A stretch of 64,000 nucleotides of DNA, taken from assembly GCA_963585895.1 (NCBI GenBank), contig OY757911.1, positions 65,790,658-65,854,657 of the forward strand, written 5' to 3'. The translations under genes and the position numbers were made by a program. Positions within the stretch are counted from its first letter, which is position 1. Every line of letters starts with the position of its first letter. Positions 1 to 12,638 of this stretch are shown piece after piece. The notes beneath the pieces were generated by a model that ran no database searches, had not been told where the DNA came from, and worked only from the letters and a program-made list of their open reading frames with translations. Source of the DNA: Sepioteuthis lessoniana. Lineage: Eukaryota; Mollusca; Cephalopoda; Myopsida; Loliginidae.

Positions 1-432
1 TTCTATTTAAAAAAAGGATTCAGTTTGGCATTAGTACACACTTTAAATGTCAAAAACAGTTCTATCTCAAGCTATTCTATTTTGTCAAAGTTGAATGTTT
101 CAAATTTTGCTATGTATCACTAACAATTCTATTAAACATCAGTCATTTATTTACACGCATAGTTAGATTTTAAAACAGCTCTATATCAAACAACTTAGTT
201 TAGCATAAATATACAGTTTAGTCTCTTTTGATGCATAGATAAAACTGTATCAGGTGCGCTACCAGGGAGCGATACAAATAAAAGGTTACTCCGCATTCAA
301 GAAAAACTCCTGCATTACTGGAACATCAGCATCAGATTGTTTTGTGTCATATATCAGAACAATCATTGGGAGAGTCTTACCCTTATGCAGAGATACAGTC
401 ACTGTATTGTTCAGCACCAGGTGACTGGGCCA
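1..432 (-). repeat. SINE-like element C, cut by window edge
   Basis: Reverse-strand copy of the roughly 530-bp repeat called element C here. It lines up with the copies at 48,716-49,247 and 17,970-18,447. The left part holds the ~65-bp A/T-rich monomers (the GTTTAAA/CAGTTCTAT motifs), and the right part is the 5' body with the phrases for 'cctgatagggtcc' and 'ctctgcag' in diverged form. The 5' end is at about 425-432. Element C has no obvious tRNA head, but target duplications at another copy show that it is a retroposon. Confidence 0.7.
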
Positions 433-1734
433 GTAGTAGTATTAGTAGCAATAAAATTAGAGGTAATAATAATCTATATTATAATTATTATTGATCCTTA
501 GCATATTATGCTTATCTGTATAGCATCCTCGCAACCAAGACGGGTATTCTTCTACATAGATGTTGCTTCTTCAGATCAAACAGTGAGTTGAATGTACAAT
601 TCTTTTGTAGTTCGAAATCAAGCAAAAAAGATAGATTACCGATAGGACTTTAAATAGTTTAAGTAACAATTCAAATCTTATAAATTTCAAAGGCATACGT
701 ATCTTCAATTATTTTCTTTATTTTTTCGGGACGTGCTTAATGGTCCTCTTTCCCGTTAGAGTACCAGGCCGTACCTGTGATAGGAGCTCATATATTAATT
801 AACCTCTGGGTTTGGTATAGCCAGAATATACTTACTGCCCATTAAACGTAAGCGTGTATATGTATTCAAATATTAAAACGCAAACCACCACGTAACCCAA
901 CATCGCAACGTCAATGTAAACACAAGAAGATAGAAAAATGTTGAATTTATAAAGAAAATGATGAGTGAACAGAAGACTACATTACCGTCTCTAAGGAATC
1001 AAGCCAGGAAAAAAGTCAAGGTAGCGACCTAAAAATGATTAAATTATTGAAAGATATCCCAACGGATAGCAACAACAAACTAAACACGGTAATAATCCAT
1101 GTAAGAGCAAAAAACAGTCATAAATTAAGCAATCCGGACAGGAATACAAAACATGTACGTGTAATATACTAGTTTAGCTGGCAACGATGAACTTAGCAGA
1201 TTCAATGCAGTCGTAAGATAACATCAACAAAGTGGGTCACAGGAAAGAGAATATAAAGGAGGATGACGAAAAATATAATTTATTGCCTATGGATACAGTG
1301 ACGGATATTTCCGTTCGCAGATAAGATCAACAAATTACCGGGAAACAAAAACGGAAGTATGTAAGTCTGGTCTCTCAAGTGAAGGGAGAGACCCGCTGGT
1401 CACTCAAGCAAACATGTAATGTGTATTCTCCGACCATTGCTCTGATACACACAAAGGGTCCCTGCCACAGAAGAAAGGTGTGTGCGAACTCTCTTTGACT
1501 GTATTCTCACTTCACACACGTCACTGTCGAAGAATGAAAATATAAATTATATGTTTATATATCTACGAGTCCTTCGTTGTTTGTCCAGCGGTGCACTATG
1601 GTACATATGGAAAATGATAGAAGGACAAACAAATATCCTGCATGATACGCGAAGCTACTTAGGAATGAAAAATCCCAGGAACCCCCCCCCAAAAGAAAAG
1701 ACCCCATAAAGATAACCGCAAACAAATCTGACAA
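433..1734. other. AT-rich stretch, no gene recognised
   Basis: No coding region or clear repeat was recognised. From about 950 on, the + strand becomes A-rich and ORF-like in short pieces, so this may be the eroded 5' part of the LINE that is recognisable from 1,735. That is inference only. A C10 run lies near 1,682-1,691. Confidence 0.4.
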
Positions 1735-2277
1735 TACAACTGGAAGATACCAGGATAGGGTCAAACAATGCAAACAAAAGAAGACATTCCAAAATAGATA
1801 AAGAAAATTTTACCAACAAGTTGGTGGTGAGGGCACAAGGATAAATGAACAACCAGTAGCAAAGAAACAAAACAATTTTGGAGAAAACGAAAAGATCATA
1901 ACAGAAATGCTAAATAGATTAGTAACATAAGAAAGAATTAGTAGAAGTTGAAGAAGACTCCGAGGTGAATATACACCTGGACTTGCTAAGGGAAACACCA
2001 GATCAGAAAAGACCTAGCCCCGATGGTATACATGGAATCTTGTTTTAAAAATCCCATCGACCCACGACAAACTAGCCTTGCAACTGATTAAATGCCTACA
2101 AGAAACAAGCGTACCTGAATGGATGAGAAAGAGGAAAACTACCCTAATTAAGAAAAAAAGGAACAATATCCAATAACTATAGACTGATAACATGTTTACC
2201 CATTATGTGGAAAATCTTGACCGCACAGATGAGAAAAGAAACTTATTGCTTTTTTCATATACCAGGGACTCTTTCAA

Positions 2278-2308
<31 letters not shown>

Positions 2309-2352
2309 AAGAAGAAGAAGAAGAAGAAGAAGAAGAAGAAGAAGAAGAAGAA
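2278..2352. repeat. (GAA)n microsatellite inside LINE
   Basis: About 25 uninterrupted AAG/GAA triplets, lying where the Dong-like RT normally has a short lysine-rich segment. The long poly-K, poly-R and poly-L open frames here are artefacts of the repeat. Confidence 0.97.
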
Positions 2353-3483
2353 TGCCGCAAACGAGCCAAAAGAAAAATATGTCACACCATATAGAGACTA
2401 GCACATCTTGGATAATATAATATCTGAAAATGTAGAAAATATCAGACAAAATCATAAACTTTATCTTGGATGCCATGGAAAACTAGAGGGTGGAATTGAC
2501 AGGGTGAAGTCAAACTTTAGCCGCGGTAAAAATACAAAATACCTCTTCCAGGATGATTCGCTTTTATCATTGCTATTTGTTATATTAATGGTGCTACGCC
2601 ACTACATAGTTAAATAGTGCTTTGGAGCGGGGTTTACAAATTTACAAAATCACTAGTAAAGATTAATAACCTTATTTATGTGGATTTTATCGAGCTATTT
2701 GTTAAATATGAAAAAGAACTGGAGACACAGATACAAAAATTAAGAATATACAGCCAGAATATAGGAATGAAATTTGACATTAAAAAATGAGCAATGCTGA
2801 TAATGAAAAATGGGAGAAGATTAACAGCGGAAGTAACAGAACTGTCCAATCGGTAAAGCATCGGAAGACTTGGAGAGAAGGAAAAGTATAAGTACTTGGG
2901 AATGTTGGAAGTGAACACCTTCAAACAAACATAGATGACAGAAAAAGAAAAGAGTACCTCAGAAGAACAAGAAAACAACTCAAAACCAAGCTCTGCGGCA
3001 GAAAACTCATCATATGAATAAACATTAGAAGATTTCTCCTTGTAAAATATTCTGGACCCTTCTTATAATGTACAAACGAGGAAATCAGACAAATTGACCA
3101 AAGAACAAGAAAGTTGATGACTATGCACAAGGCTTTACACCCAAGAGATGCCATAGACTGTATGTGTCTGACAAAGAAGGAGGGGGAGGACTCGCCAGCA
3201 TTGAGGATTATGTTGATGTATCATCACAAGGATTTCGTTAAAAAGTGAAAAGATTAATTAAATTACAGCATTAGCAATATAAATACAAAGAGAAAAATAA
3301 CAAAAACTAGGAAAAAGGAATAGGAAGATAATCAACTGTATGGATGTTTCTAGCGACACTCTAAAGAAAGAAACTGAATCTCAACAAATAGCATTATTCT
3401 CACAAGATCATGTTAAACATACATTTATACGTAAAGAAAAGTACTTTGTAGAATGCTATGTCAAAAATACATATGGGCAACTA

Positions 3484-3940
3484 AGGTTTGCCAGCCTAGT
3501 CGGCTGGGGCAGTATGATACACCGACTGAATCACAGCAGAGGTTTAAGACCCCCCCCACTCAACGTGTTTCCTGGATGCATGACGCTGAATAGTCGGTTG
3601 GTGAAGTTCCAGTCAGGGAGATTTGGAAAATGTGGGGTACATCTTCATTGCTATTGCTTTACTCTGACCCGGGGTGGTATCCCGTAATTGGATCCTCTCG
3701 ATGGGTCAAATAGAAAAAATGTGTGTAAACAAAAGATTTATGTTAAATTGCGATTATCACTTAAAACTATTTAACTGTGTGCAAAAAAGCGCTAAGGCTC
3801 ATTTAAGAATGTCATTTACAAAATGTTTTTAGAAAACATATATATATTCAAAATATATGTATAAATAGGAATTAGCATTAAATAACCTACAGAGGTTGAT
3901 ATGTCTTAAAATCCGACCCAACCAAACCAAATCGACCAAA
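3484..3940 (+). repeat. Element C inserted in LINE
   Basis: Forward copy that splits the LINE between its RT tail and its CCHC knuckle. It begins with the element C 5' hairpin (AGTCGG...CCGACT near 3,508-3,541), continues with the body to the 'gggtcaaatag' phrase near 3,705, has about two A/T-rich monomers, and ends with the shared tail 'gcattaaataacct...gttgatatg' near 3,867-3,905 plus ACCAAACC repeats. Confidence 0.8.
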
Positions 3941-4769
3941 TGTTTACTGAGTTTACTGATATCAATCTGTGAAAAAAGAAAGTTGACTATTAGTTGTTTG
4001 ATTGATTAATTTTCAACGGCTTGAGAACCAATTATATTAATGCAAAAATCGATGAGACGCAGCAGAATATCAATATGTGGAAAAAAAGATAATCACATCG
4101 TAAGCGAAAGAAGTAAACAAGCGCAAAAGAAGTACAAGTCAAGACACGACTGGTTAGGAAAAGTGCTCCACTGGGAATTGTGCAAGAGACTGAATTTTGA
4201 GCATACTACCAAACGCTATATTCATAAACAAGAATCCACTCTAAAAAATGAGACGTTTTAAGTTCTCTGGGATTTTGAGATTCAAACGGATCACTTAATC
4301 CCTGCCATAAGATTAGACAAAGTGCTCATCAAAAAAATAATAAATAATAAAAGAAAAAAGGAAAAGAAAAGAAATCAAAAAAAGGAAAACGAAAAGAAAA
4401 GAAATGAACTGAAAAGAAAGAAAAGAAATTGCCGTTCCGGTATACCATAGAGTTGAAATAAAAGACTGAGAAGATTAACAAGCATTTGACATTGCTAGAA
4501 AACTAAAAAAAAAAAAAAAAAACGTGGAAAATGAAGGTGACGGTGATGCTAATTGTAGTTGGCGCGCTTGGAATTGTCCCGAAGGTTTGGGAATGGGGAT
4601 GAAAAAACTGTAAGAAATGAAACCATACAGACCATAGAATTATTTTGATCGGTCACGTTACTGAGAAAAGTCCTTGAGACCTAAGGAGTCTTGCTGTCAC
4701 TGAGACTCCAATGAAAGGTAACGCTTATGAGAAAAACTCGTAAGAAGTAAAATGATAATAATAATGATA

Positions 4770-4990
4770 ATATTGATAGCACACGGAGTTGACTGATATG
4801 ATATTTGTAGTCGGAGCTCTTGGAGAAGACACTGAGAGAACTCGAGATTGAGATCATAGTGACCACAGCACTTTTGATATGAGCGAGACGAAGCGGAGGT
4901 GTCCAAGCGGACATAAATGGCTTGCTGTCATTCAGAATTCGGTCTCGGCTATCAATTACTTCAGATATGAATAACAACAATAATAATGAT
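4770..4990 (+). mobile_element. Dong-like LINE 3'-end fragment
   Basis: A second, divergent 3' terminal fragment directly after the TAATAATGATAAT tail of the preceding copy. The GALG...ERTRD reading at about 4,810-4,850 matches the conserved GALGT(V/I)TKGLE block of the family. It ends in its own AATAATGATGAT tail near 4,977. Confidence 0.55.
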
Positions 4991-4994
4991 GATA

Positions 4995-5745
4995 AGAGAG
5001 TTTTTCACACCAGTTTTAATTAGAAGTTTTTCACTGAATACTGAGTGGTAGTAAGTCTACTGATGTTCCAGAGCTATTTTAATTATTCCCGCCGATTTCA
5101 ACAGTTTAGTTGTCTGGGCAGTTTCGATTTTTCCGTTGATTTTCAGTTCTTTCAGTCTGTTTTTCAAGTCTTCAAGGATTTTTCAAAGGCTCTTACTACA
5201 AGTGGCATCACCGTCATCTTCTTTTGCAGTTTTTATCAGCTATCTGGTATGATTTCAGTATTCATTAATCATTTCATTTTTAGTTTTTATTTAGGGTCCG
5301 CTAGAACGGCAAAATCCGGTAAATGACAAGATTTTTTTTGTTAATAAACACAAGGTCTGGTCTTTGGGGGTTTGTTTGTATCTCAAATTCCTAGAGAATT
5401 CCATACATCTCATTTTTAGAATATATTCTGGATTGTGTATAAACCATTTATTTGTCTAACTAAATCTTAATTTCTTGCACAATTCACAGTGATTTATTTT
5501 TCTTCCCTCGTTATACCTGCACTTGCATTCCTTCTGTACCAGTTTGCTGCATTTATTTATTAAGTGATAAATTTTTCATCTATATCTCCACATAACCTAC
5601 AGCTGCTATCCTTCAGTGTATCATGTATTATTTTGTGCTACTTTTTAAATAGATTCAGTTTCTCTGTTTAGGTATCCTCTTCTTAGCCATGTCCAATAGT
5701 GCTATTGTCTGTATTTTCTCAACTCTGCTTTGGATATTCATATTT
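4995..5745 (-). mobile_element. Dong-like LINE, inverted 3' half
   Basis: On the reverse strand the family blocks appear in order from right to left: a tryptophan/arginine block near 5,680, a CRLCGD-like knuckle region near 5,590, CELCKKLRF near 5,480, a KWFIHNPEYILKNE stretch near 5,430, a P-Q-R-P-D endonuclease motif near 5,355, and the MTVMPLVV block near 5,215. Several stops and frameshifts are present. It lies tail to tail with the two forward copies on its left, so the locus can form a cruciform or double-stranded transcript. Confidence 0.75.
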
Positions 5746-8094
5746 ACTAAACTTCACTTAATATGGAGCAAGGGCAAATTAGGCCAAAAAAGATGATGTT
5801 AAACTTTCTAAGAGAAGACGGTTTGACTTTTGAGAGAATCAGCATCCTGGATTTTACCTGATTTCAAACATCGACTAATCTCATTTCAAACATTTCCGGG
5901 TTAGATTTAGAGTTAGGGTTACCGTTCCGTATAAACCAGGGATAATTTTGCCTTTATTCTCAATTTCCATACATTCAGCAATTCTCGTGTAAGAAGCTTA
6001 TAGTTTTCCAACTTCTCATCTTTTAGCCTAAATATTTGATCCGGTGAGATGAATATACGTGACTGAATAGTTTCTTTTCTTTGTTCATTATAATTAGGTC
6101 TGACCTCTTCAATAAGATTAACTGATGTGGTTGAATGTTATCTTTGATATGATTCTCTAGGTTTTTACCTTACTGGTAACTAGTAGATGGCTTGGAAAAC
6201 TCGGCTGAATAAATATGTTGAATGTTTAGGGGAACTATTTTAAGGAATGTTAATATTTCATTCATTGTTCAATTCAGTCATTGTGAATGGAGTTTTTGTT
6301 TATATATATTTTGAACATACCTCTTTCTTTAATTCGCATGACTTGGTCACTCTCCCCGTATTTAGTGAATGTAATTGACGTAAACTGTATTAAAAACTTT
6401 CAGGTCAAGCCTTGCGGCTAAATATATTGATTTGGTCTTCGGAATTAGGTAAGCCGTTGGAATTCAATCTTACTGACTTACTAATTTGCTTTATTTTTCT
6501 ATATAGCTTTTCTTTGGGGTGTTTTTTTTTACTGGTTTGTTTTGTTTATTTATTCTCTGCTAAAATATTGAAATAAATAAATATTTTTATTTGCTACGTT
6601 TTGTTTTTGTATTTGGCATTTTGTTTTATTTTTGGCTTTTTGTCTTAATTTTGAAAAGGAAATTTCTTTTCTGTTTGCCTGCATTTTTATCGATATTAAT
6701 TGAGACGTACTGAGTTTACTAAAAGCCAATTTTAGATTATAAGATTAGAATGAATTTGATGCGTTGAAAAATATAGCAAAATACTAGGATCTCATTGGTA
6801 ACTCGACTCCCCATAAAAAAAAAAAACAAAAAACAAAAAAACAAACAAACAAAAAACTTTCGGAATGGAAGGTTATAATTGTGTCTTAATAATGTATGCA
6901 AGTTGAATAAGTTCAAATGATTCAAAGGGATAGTATATCACCTAATAAAATACAATGATAACTAACCAAGATTTTGGATAGAAGCTCTCAGCTCATAATA
7001 CAAACCTCAGCAATACGAACAAACTTTGCATAAATGAAACCTCTACATTTCTATAGACTGAATCTGAAAGAAATGCAAGATCATTGCATTGATATGTATT
7101 TATTAAGCTTGTCACAAGAGATGAATTTGGCGTCATCAAATTGGACAATGTACGAATTCCAATAATTTATCATTGACCAAGTGCTACAAGCGGAGAAGAC
7201 GAATCAAGTACATCTCTTAATTAAACACGATGACTTGTTGGCGCAGAATATTGACGTTAATCTGTGTGGCTATTCATGTTTGTTGACAAGACAATGCAAT
7301 ATCTGTCCCCAATGTCACGACGTCAATGGTTGTACAAAACTTCCTTTGATAATAAGTATCACTCTCATTTCCTTTGAGGCCAATTTACCTTCCTTAGAAT
7401 TTATAGTAAACAGACTGTAATGCTGTCTCAGTATTCTAAAATAGACCATGGGACAAATACTGACATTATTTCTTTAATTCTAGTAACTTTTAATTGATGG
7501 TTTTTAAAACAGGATTTCAACAAAATAAATTTAGGGCAATATAGCTAATATCAGCTCAACTCTTCTCTAGTTAGCAGCTCTTTTTACTGTCTGTTGCTGG
7601 GTTTATGTATTTCTAAAAGTTTGTAAAATATGTTCCATAATGAGTAATAACCTGTTCTATTTTTGTTATTTCCGTGGCAATAATATGAGACATTAATTTT
7701 AGACCTATCGTCGTAATATCTCAATTGAAAATCACATCAATTGGTTCTTTGGTAATACATAATGTCTAATAATATCCGATTTGAATGTAGAATATTCATC
7801 AAAAATAATTTAAATTCAGGTATATTCTTATTTACCAAGCTTTTTGGCGTGAATTGGGAATAAGCCAAAATTTAGGTATTTTTTGTTAGGGATTTACTTT
7901 GTTATGAAATTGTTCATTGTTTGTCGTCCACATTTGAAGCGATTGAAAGAGAAAAGTAGGAAATTCATTTCAAACATTTACCATCCTACACATTAAACTC
8001 TATTACATTTGTAAATGTTGAAACCCAATCAAAATGTACCCTTATCTATAAACATACTTTTGATGCAATTCTATAGGTAATTCGTTTTAGTGTT
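5746..8094. other. AT-rich stretch without recognised gene
   Basis: No gene or clear repeat was identified. On the reverse strand, 5,990-6,110 reads as a short open, lysine-rich peptide (…DQIFRLKDEKLENYK…) and could be an eroded N-terminal piece of the inverted LINE on its left. I could not confirm this. An A-rich tract lies at 6,818-6,857. Confidence 0.4.
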
Positions 8095-8097
8095 CAG

Positions 8098-8650
8098 AAA
8101 AAGCGAAAAGAGAGATTAGTACCTAGACTTTGCCAAAGAACTAAAAAAACTGTTGTATTGTGGTAAGGAAGAGATACACAGTGAAATAGAGTTAACTATT
8201 TATTAACTCAAGTGGTACAGTCCAACAAATATTACATGTCTCACGCTGTGGGTGTTACGTCCGTAGTTGGTTTTACTACTGATTGAGATCTTTCAGAACT
8301 GCCGTACTTAAGAAACACGATGTCTTTTATACCCCCGCGATACCGGAAGTCACGTGGCATTAGCCACTATCCAAAAAAAAACTCCAAAAAACAAACAACT
8401 ATGGAACATAAAAGTGACAGTGTTACCAATTGTAATTGGTGCGCATGGTACAGTCACCAAAAGATTGATAAAGGGATTTGAATACTTGTAAATAAGAGGA
8501 CAAATGGAGACCATCCAAAGCACAGCATTTTAAAGATCAGCAAGAATACTGAGAAGAGGACTGGAGACTTGATGACATTTATCATTCAAACTACAGTGAG
8601 AAAATATCAGCTAACGCTGGAGTGAAAAAAAGTAAAGTAATGATAATCAA
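8098..8650 (+). mobile_element. Dong-like LINE 3' end, split by LTR-like insert
   Basis: The left piece (8,098-8,150) reads SEKRD-YLDFAKELKK. The right piece (8,398-8,650) reads MWNIKVTVLPIVIGAHGTVTK, then METIQST and SARILRRGLET, followed by the usual 3' UTR. Both are in family order, so one copy was interrupted by the roughly 223-bp insert between them. Confidence 0.8.
8151..8373 (-). mobile_element. Solo-LTR-like insertion
   Basis: This 223-bp block interrupts the LINE, starts TG and ends CA on either strand, and is flanked by matching A-run+C sequences (AAAAAAAC at 8,143-8,150 and 8,375-8,382), which fits a target duplication. On the reverse strand it has a TATAAAA box (near 8,329) and, downstream, an AATAAA-like signal (near 8,200), the order expected in U3-R-U5. 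No second LTR or internal region is present. LTR identity is inferred from architecture only. Confidence 0.5.
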
Positions 8651-9216
8651 CGTTTACGAATAGGAATTGGCACGGAAAAGTACTCGATGTGAAAAAGGAG
8701 ATGTCTTGAGTTATAAAATGCTACTATCCGTATTAATTATACTGTTTCACACACTGAGCAGATCATTTATTAATTTTTTTTAACCATTCCAAAAATCTTT
8801 TAAATTATTCAAGGAAACATAATTCACTTCTTGATTGGGTTAATAACGTTCTAGCACATCTCGAAAAATGCATTGGTAACAGGAAACAAAGACATAGAAA
8901 GCTTACAAAGACCTAAACATCTTGTTAATTAAAAAAAAAGAGATTTCTTGAGAAGCAATTCTTCGTTGTCATTTGCAACATTCTTTTTGTCCTCGATCAT
9001 CTATCTTCTGTCAACTGAAATAAATATTTGAAAAAATAGAACTAACTATATTTGTGTGTCAAGGCTGATGGATGACTTCTGTTTTCTCTAATACTGATGG
9101 TAATGATTATCTCTCTATCTATCTATCCAAAAAATTTAAAATAGTCCACCATTTTACTCGTTCCTTATTCGCCGTTTCAAACATGCAATGGTCACTCGAT
9201 CTTCTGAGAGATTACA
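8651..9216. other. No gene recognised
   Basis: AT-rich sequence with no coding region or named repeat that I can support. Confidence 0.4.
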
Positions 9217-9217
9217 C

Positions 9218-9267
<50 letters not shown>
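9217..9267. repeat. (TA)n microsatellite
   Basis: About 25 TA dinucleotides preceded by ACG. The IYIYIY peptide frames over it are artefacts. Confidence 0.97.
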
Positions 9268-9936
<669 letters not shown>

Positions 9937-10327
9937 CTTTTATGCTGACTACGTTATCAGTTTGTGGTTTTCAAAAATAAACACGAACATAAGAGCTTAA
10001 ATTAATGAGATATAAGACGATATAGGTTAAGATTTGTGTTTGCACCAACCTTCTAAATAGTTGAAACCTGTCTGCAGCTTGAAAAGCTAGGGTTCGAAAA
10101 CTTGGCTTTTATTTTGATTTCGAAATCTGTTACCGATGACGAATATATAATTACGGCAGTCTTCAAAACATTTATTAGATTATTCTGGCACAAAATCTCA
10201 ATTGTGGAGTACTCATTTCTGTTTAAACTTATTATTATATTAATAGATCAAGATTTCTAATCTTTACCTTACAAGGGGTATTTTAAATTATTAGCTCTAC
10301 CTTTGTCTGTCACAAGGTTCAACTTGA

Positions 10328-10570
10328 CTTGGTTTCATTGTTTAATGGTATATCAACTTTCGAAGGCTATTTAATGCCAAGCCGTTCTTACAAAAGGAAA
10401 AAAAGAGGTACTATTTGACCCATAGATCAAGGGACAAGAGGGTTTATATCTTTTTGAATGACATTATTCCGAAAATGAATGTAATAGAGGGACAGGAGTT
10501 GGAACTCGCTATCTACGATGTTGCAGTCCATGAATTTAACGATTATACCACGAGGATTCCAAGAGGATTG
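10328..10570 (-). repeat. SINE A (tRNA-derived), diverged
   Basis: Reverse-strand SINE A. The 3' tail (ATGGTATATCAAC...GGCTATTTAATGCC) lies on the left and the tRNA-like head on the right, where the reverse complement reads CTCGTGGTATAATCG (box A region) and GAGTTCCAACTCC (box B region). It abuts, and probably truncates, the RTE-type LINE on its right. Confidence 0.8.
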
Positions 10571-10572
10571 CA

Positions 10573-11960
10573 TAATGTTTCGTATGTATTCTGTTTGTTC
10601 TTTTAGGCATATGTTAGCCAATTTATTTTGTGCCATCTAAAGTTTCAGAGAAATGATATTGGTTGGGTTCCACATATTGCATTTGGAAGCGGTTTTCACT
10701 TCTGTCCGTTTTTTCTAACCGCTAATGTCCCCCATGGGGCTCCAGGTTTAGCTCTTAGCCTCTTCAAAGTGAGCATTGACGAAATTCTCATATTCGTCAT
10801 TCGGAGTGGGTGTTTTTGATATCCCCTCTAGTGCATCGAGTTAGTTTCTTAGTTTTAACGTATATTTATCTCTAATATCCCTGTTGTTAAGCAGGGACCA
10901 CTCATAGGGTACGGTGGTTGTTGTTCGGACTGCATTCCTTTGTAGGCTCAGTCGTATCTTTACCGTGACGATTCGGTGATTGGAGGAGACACACTCGCAA
11001 TTCAGTGTGCTATTATTCCATTTCTTATTTATAAAGACGTAGTCTATCTGTGCTTTAGTATTATTTGCGTAGGTGTAGGTCCATAGTTCTCCCTTTCTTT
11101 TCTGAAATTTAGTATTGAGGCATGTTAATCTATTTTCAAGCGTTAAATCTGTTAGATGTTCCCCATTTCTGTTTGACGACTTGTGTAGGCTGAATTTGCG
11201 GTTTTTACCAATTTGGGCACTCATGTCTTCACCGATGACGAGAACGTTGTTTCGGGATGTTACGAACAAGGGAGGATAGCTCGTTATAGAAAGCGATGAG
11301 GTAAGTTTCTTCACTAACATTGGTAGGGTTGTAGCCAGAGATGATTGTTGCGCTATGGTTGACATTAAAAATAGCTACCATCATCCTCGGTTGCATTTTC
11401 TCGACGCTATTTAGTGATTTTAGGGCCCGTGGACCTATAAGCATATCTACATCTCCTATCGTGGCATTAGCAGTTTTTCTATGCAGATGCAGAGACTAAC
11501 GTCCATCCATTGCTGGTATCGTGATATTTGATATCTTCGCTATGAATGTATCTGTGTTCTTGTATGCTTATGTCTATGCTATGATCTATCGCCGGAGCTG
11601 TCACCTCCGGTAGTTGACCTATTCTATTTAAAGTTCAAACGTTGAATGTCGCTATTTGTATTGTGTGTTTGGATTTTAGTAATTTTTCTTTAGGTTGAGC
11701 TCTGTAGCTGATTTTTCAAACACTGGGGCCAAGGCTCCATCCTCAACAGGACGCGTCCTTTTTTTACCCGCGCGAAGAGTAATGCGATTTGGACGCGTGG
11801 TTTAAATGTGGGTCATGGTAATCTTCCTTTCGATGGCTGTGATTTTATTCTCATCTAAAGAAGCCACCCTTATAGATGAGCAGCAGTAGTTCCCTGATTG
11901 AACTATTTGATCCTGCCCGTTGAACCGAAGGATTCGTTCGCCTAGGGCCTGGTTAGGCCC
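10573..11960 (-). pseudogene. RTE-type LINE, 5' half with APE endonuclease domain
   Basis: Reading right to left on the reverse strand: a basic 5' leader (11,640-11,820), IATFNV-TLNRIGQL near 11,640, a QEHRYIHSEDIKYHD segment near 11,540 (the QE of AP-endonuclease motifs), MLIGPRALKSL near 11,430, SGYNPTNVSEETYLIAFY near 11,320, VLVIGEDMSAQIG near 11,235 (the GD-N motif, weakened to GED-S), an IDYVFINKKWNNS stretch near 11,010, SSNHRIVTVKIRL near 10,960 (the SDH motif changed to SNH), and NELANIYLKEQTEYI-like residues near 10,620. The order matches the N-terminal endonuclease of APE-type LINEs. The RT half is missing because SINE A abuts the downstream end. GC content is above the surroundings. 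The catalytic changes mean it is dead. Confidence 0.8.
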
Positions 11961-12159
11961 GTCATTGAACCGTCATAGGTTTTTTTTCGCTCGGCTTAAC
12001 GTCCACCATCCTGCTTCCCATGGCTTTCGAAAAAAATACCCCTCCCCCTTACTGCCAGTATTAAGTTTTAACTTAGTTAAAGTCCACAATTACCTTTTTT
12101 TTTCCAAAGTCATCAGAGTCCTAATCTATGTCTTTTTTTCCATCCTGTAGGCATTCTAT

Positions 12160-12560
12160 TTTTGCGCTAACTTACGTTTTCAATTTCTAATTTAGTCCCA
12201 AAGTATTGGCTTCTTTAACAAGGTTCAACTTCTACTTGAAATTACAGTATTTGTCGCTTCCGTAGTTGGTGTCTTTTATTTTTTAACACAGTCCATCAAA
12301 TTCTAAGGTTTCATAGGCTTCTAAAACTATTCTCTTTTAAACAGATATATACGTATTTTCTAGCGCTTAGGAGGCATTCACTTGTTCCGTTTCCTTTTTC
12401 TCTCTTTTTCTCTAAATATTTCGTCATTAGCACAAAATTCCCAAATTATTCTAACATGACTCAAACTTAGGTTTTCAATTTCAATAAAGTCAAAAAGTAC
12501 TGGCTTCTTTAACAAGGTTCAACTGTTACTTGGAATTACAGTTATTGTCTTTTTGCATTT
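12160..12560. repeat. Pair of ~90-bp direct repeats, period ~295 bp
   Basis: The segment at 12,165-12,262 recurs at 12,458-12,555; both contain 'tggcttctttaacaagg' and 'ttacagt'. They lie just upstream of the reverse-strand RTE-type LINE leader, so they could be 5' UTR monomers or a local duplication. Confidence 0.75.
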
Positions 12561-12638
12561 AAAGTGCAGAAAAGAAGACAGTGATTTGAACAATGAACAG
12601 ATTGTCTCATCTAGAGTAAGATAGCGTAAAAATATACT

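Larger units (their letters stand above)
1735..4700 (+). mobile_element. Dong/R4-type LINE, long decayed copy
   Basis: This is the longest copy of the main LINE of the window. Fragments of one reverse transcriptase can be read in order across many frameshifts and stops: a basic segment at 1,738-1,800 (RYQDRVKQCKQKK), the PGPDG-like fingers motif near 2,005, a LxxCLQETxVPEWM segment near 2,090, a palm region near 2,540 (FQDDSLLSLLFVI), a thumb region 2,740-3,100, and from 4,025 a CCHC-like knuckle followed by the endonuclease region (WDFEIQTDHLIPA near 4,270). The YMDD box near 2,680 is destroyed. A (GAA)n tract (2,278-2,352) expanded inside the RT, and SINE C interrupts the LINE at 3,484-3,940. 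The family carries a knuckle plus an RPD...D endonuclease downstream of the RT, as in R2/R4/Dong elements. Non-functional. Confidence 0.7.

Noticed and set aside
2192..2476. Open frames of poly-Lys, poly-Arg or poly-Leu
   Set aside because: They are translations of the (GAA)n tract in all frames, inside a decayed LINE.
5900..5935. TTAGGGTTA telomere-like motif
   Set aside because: A single short match without tandem repeats.
7181..7420. 79-codon Cys-containing open frame as a small secreted protein
   Set aside because: No signal peptide, no flanking splice signals, AT-rich context and no recognised cysteine pattern.
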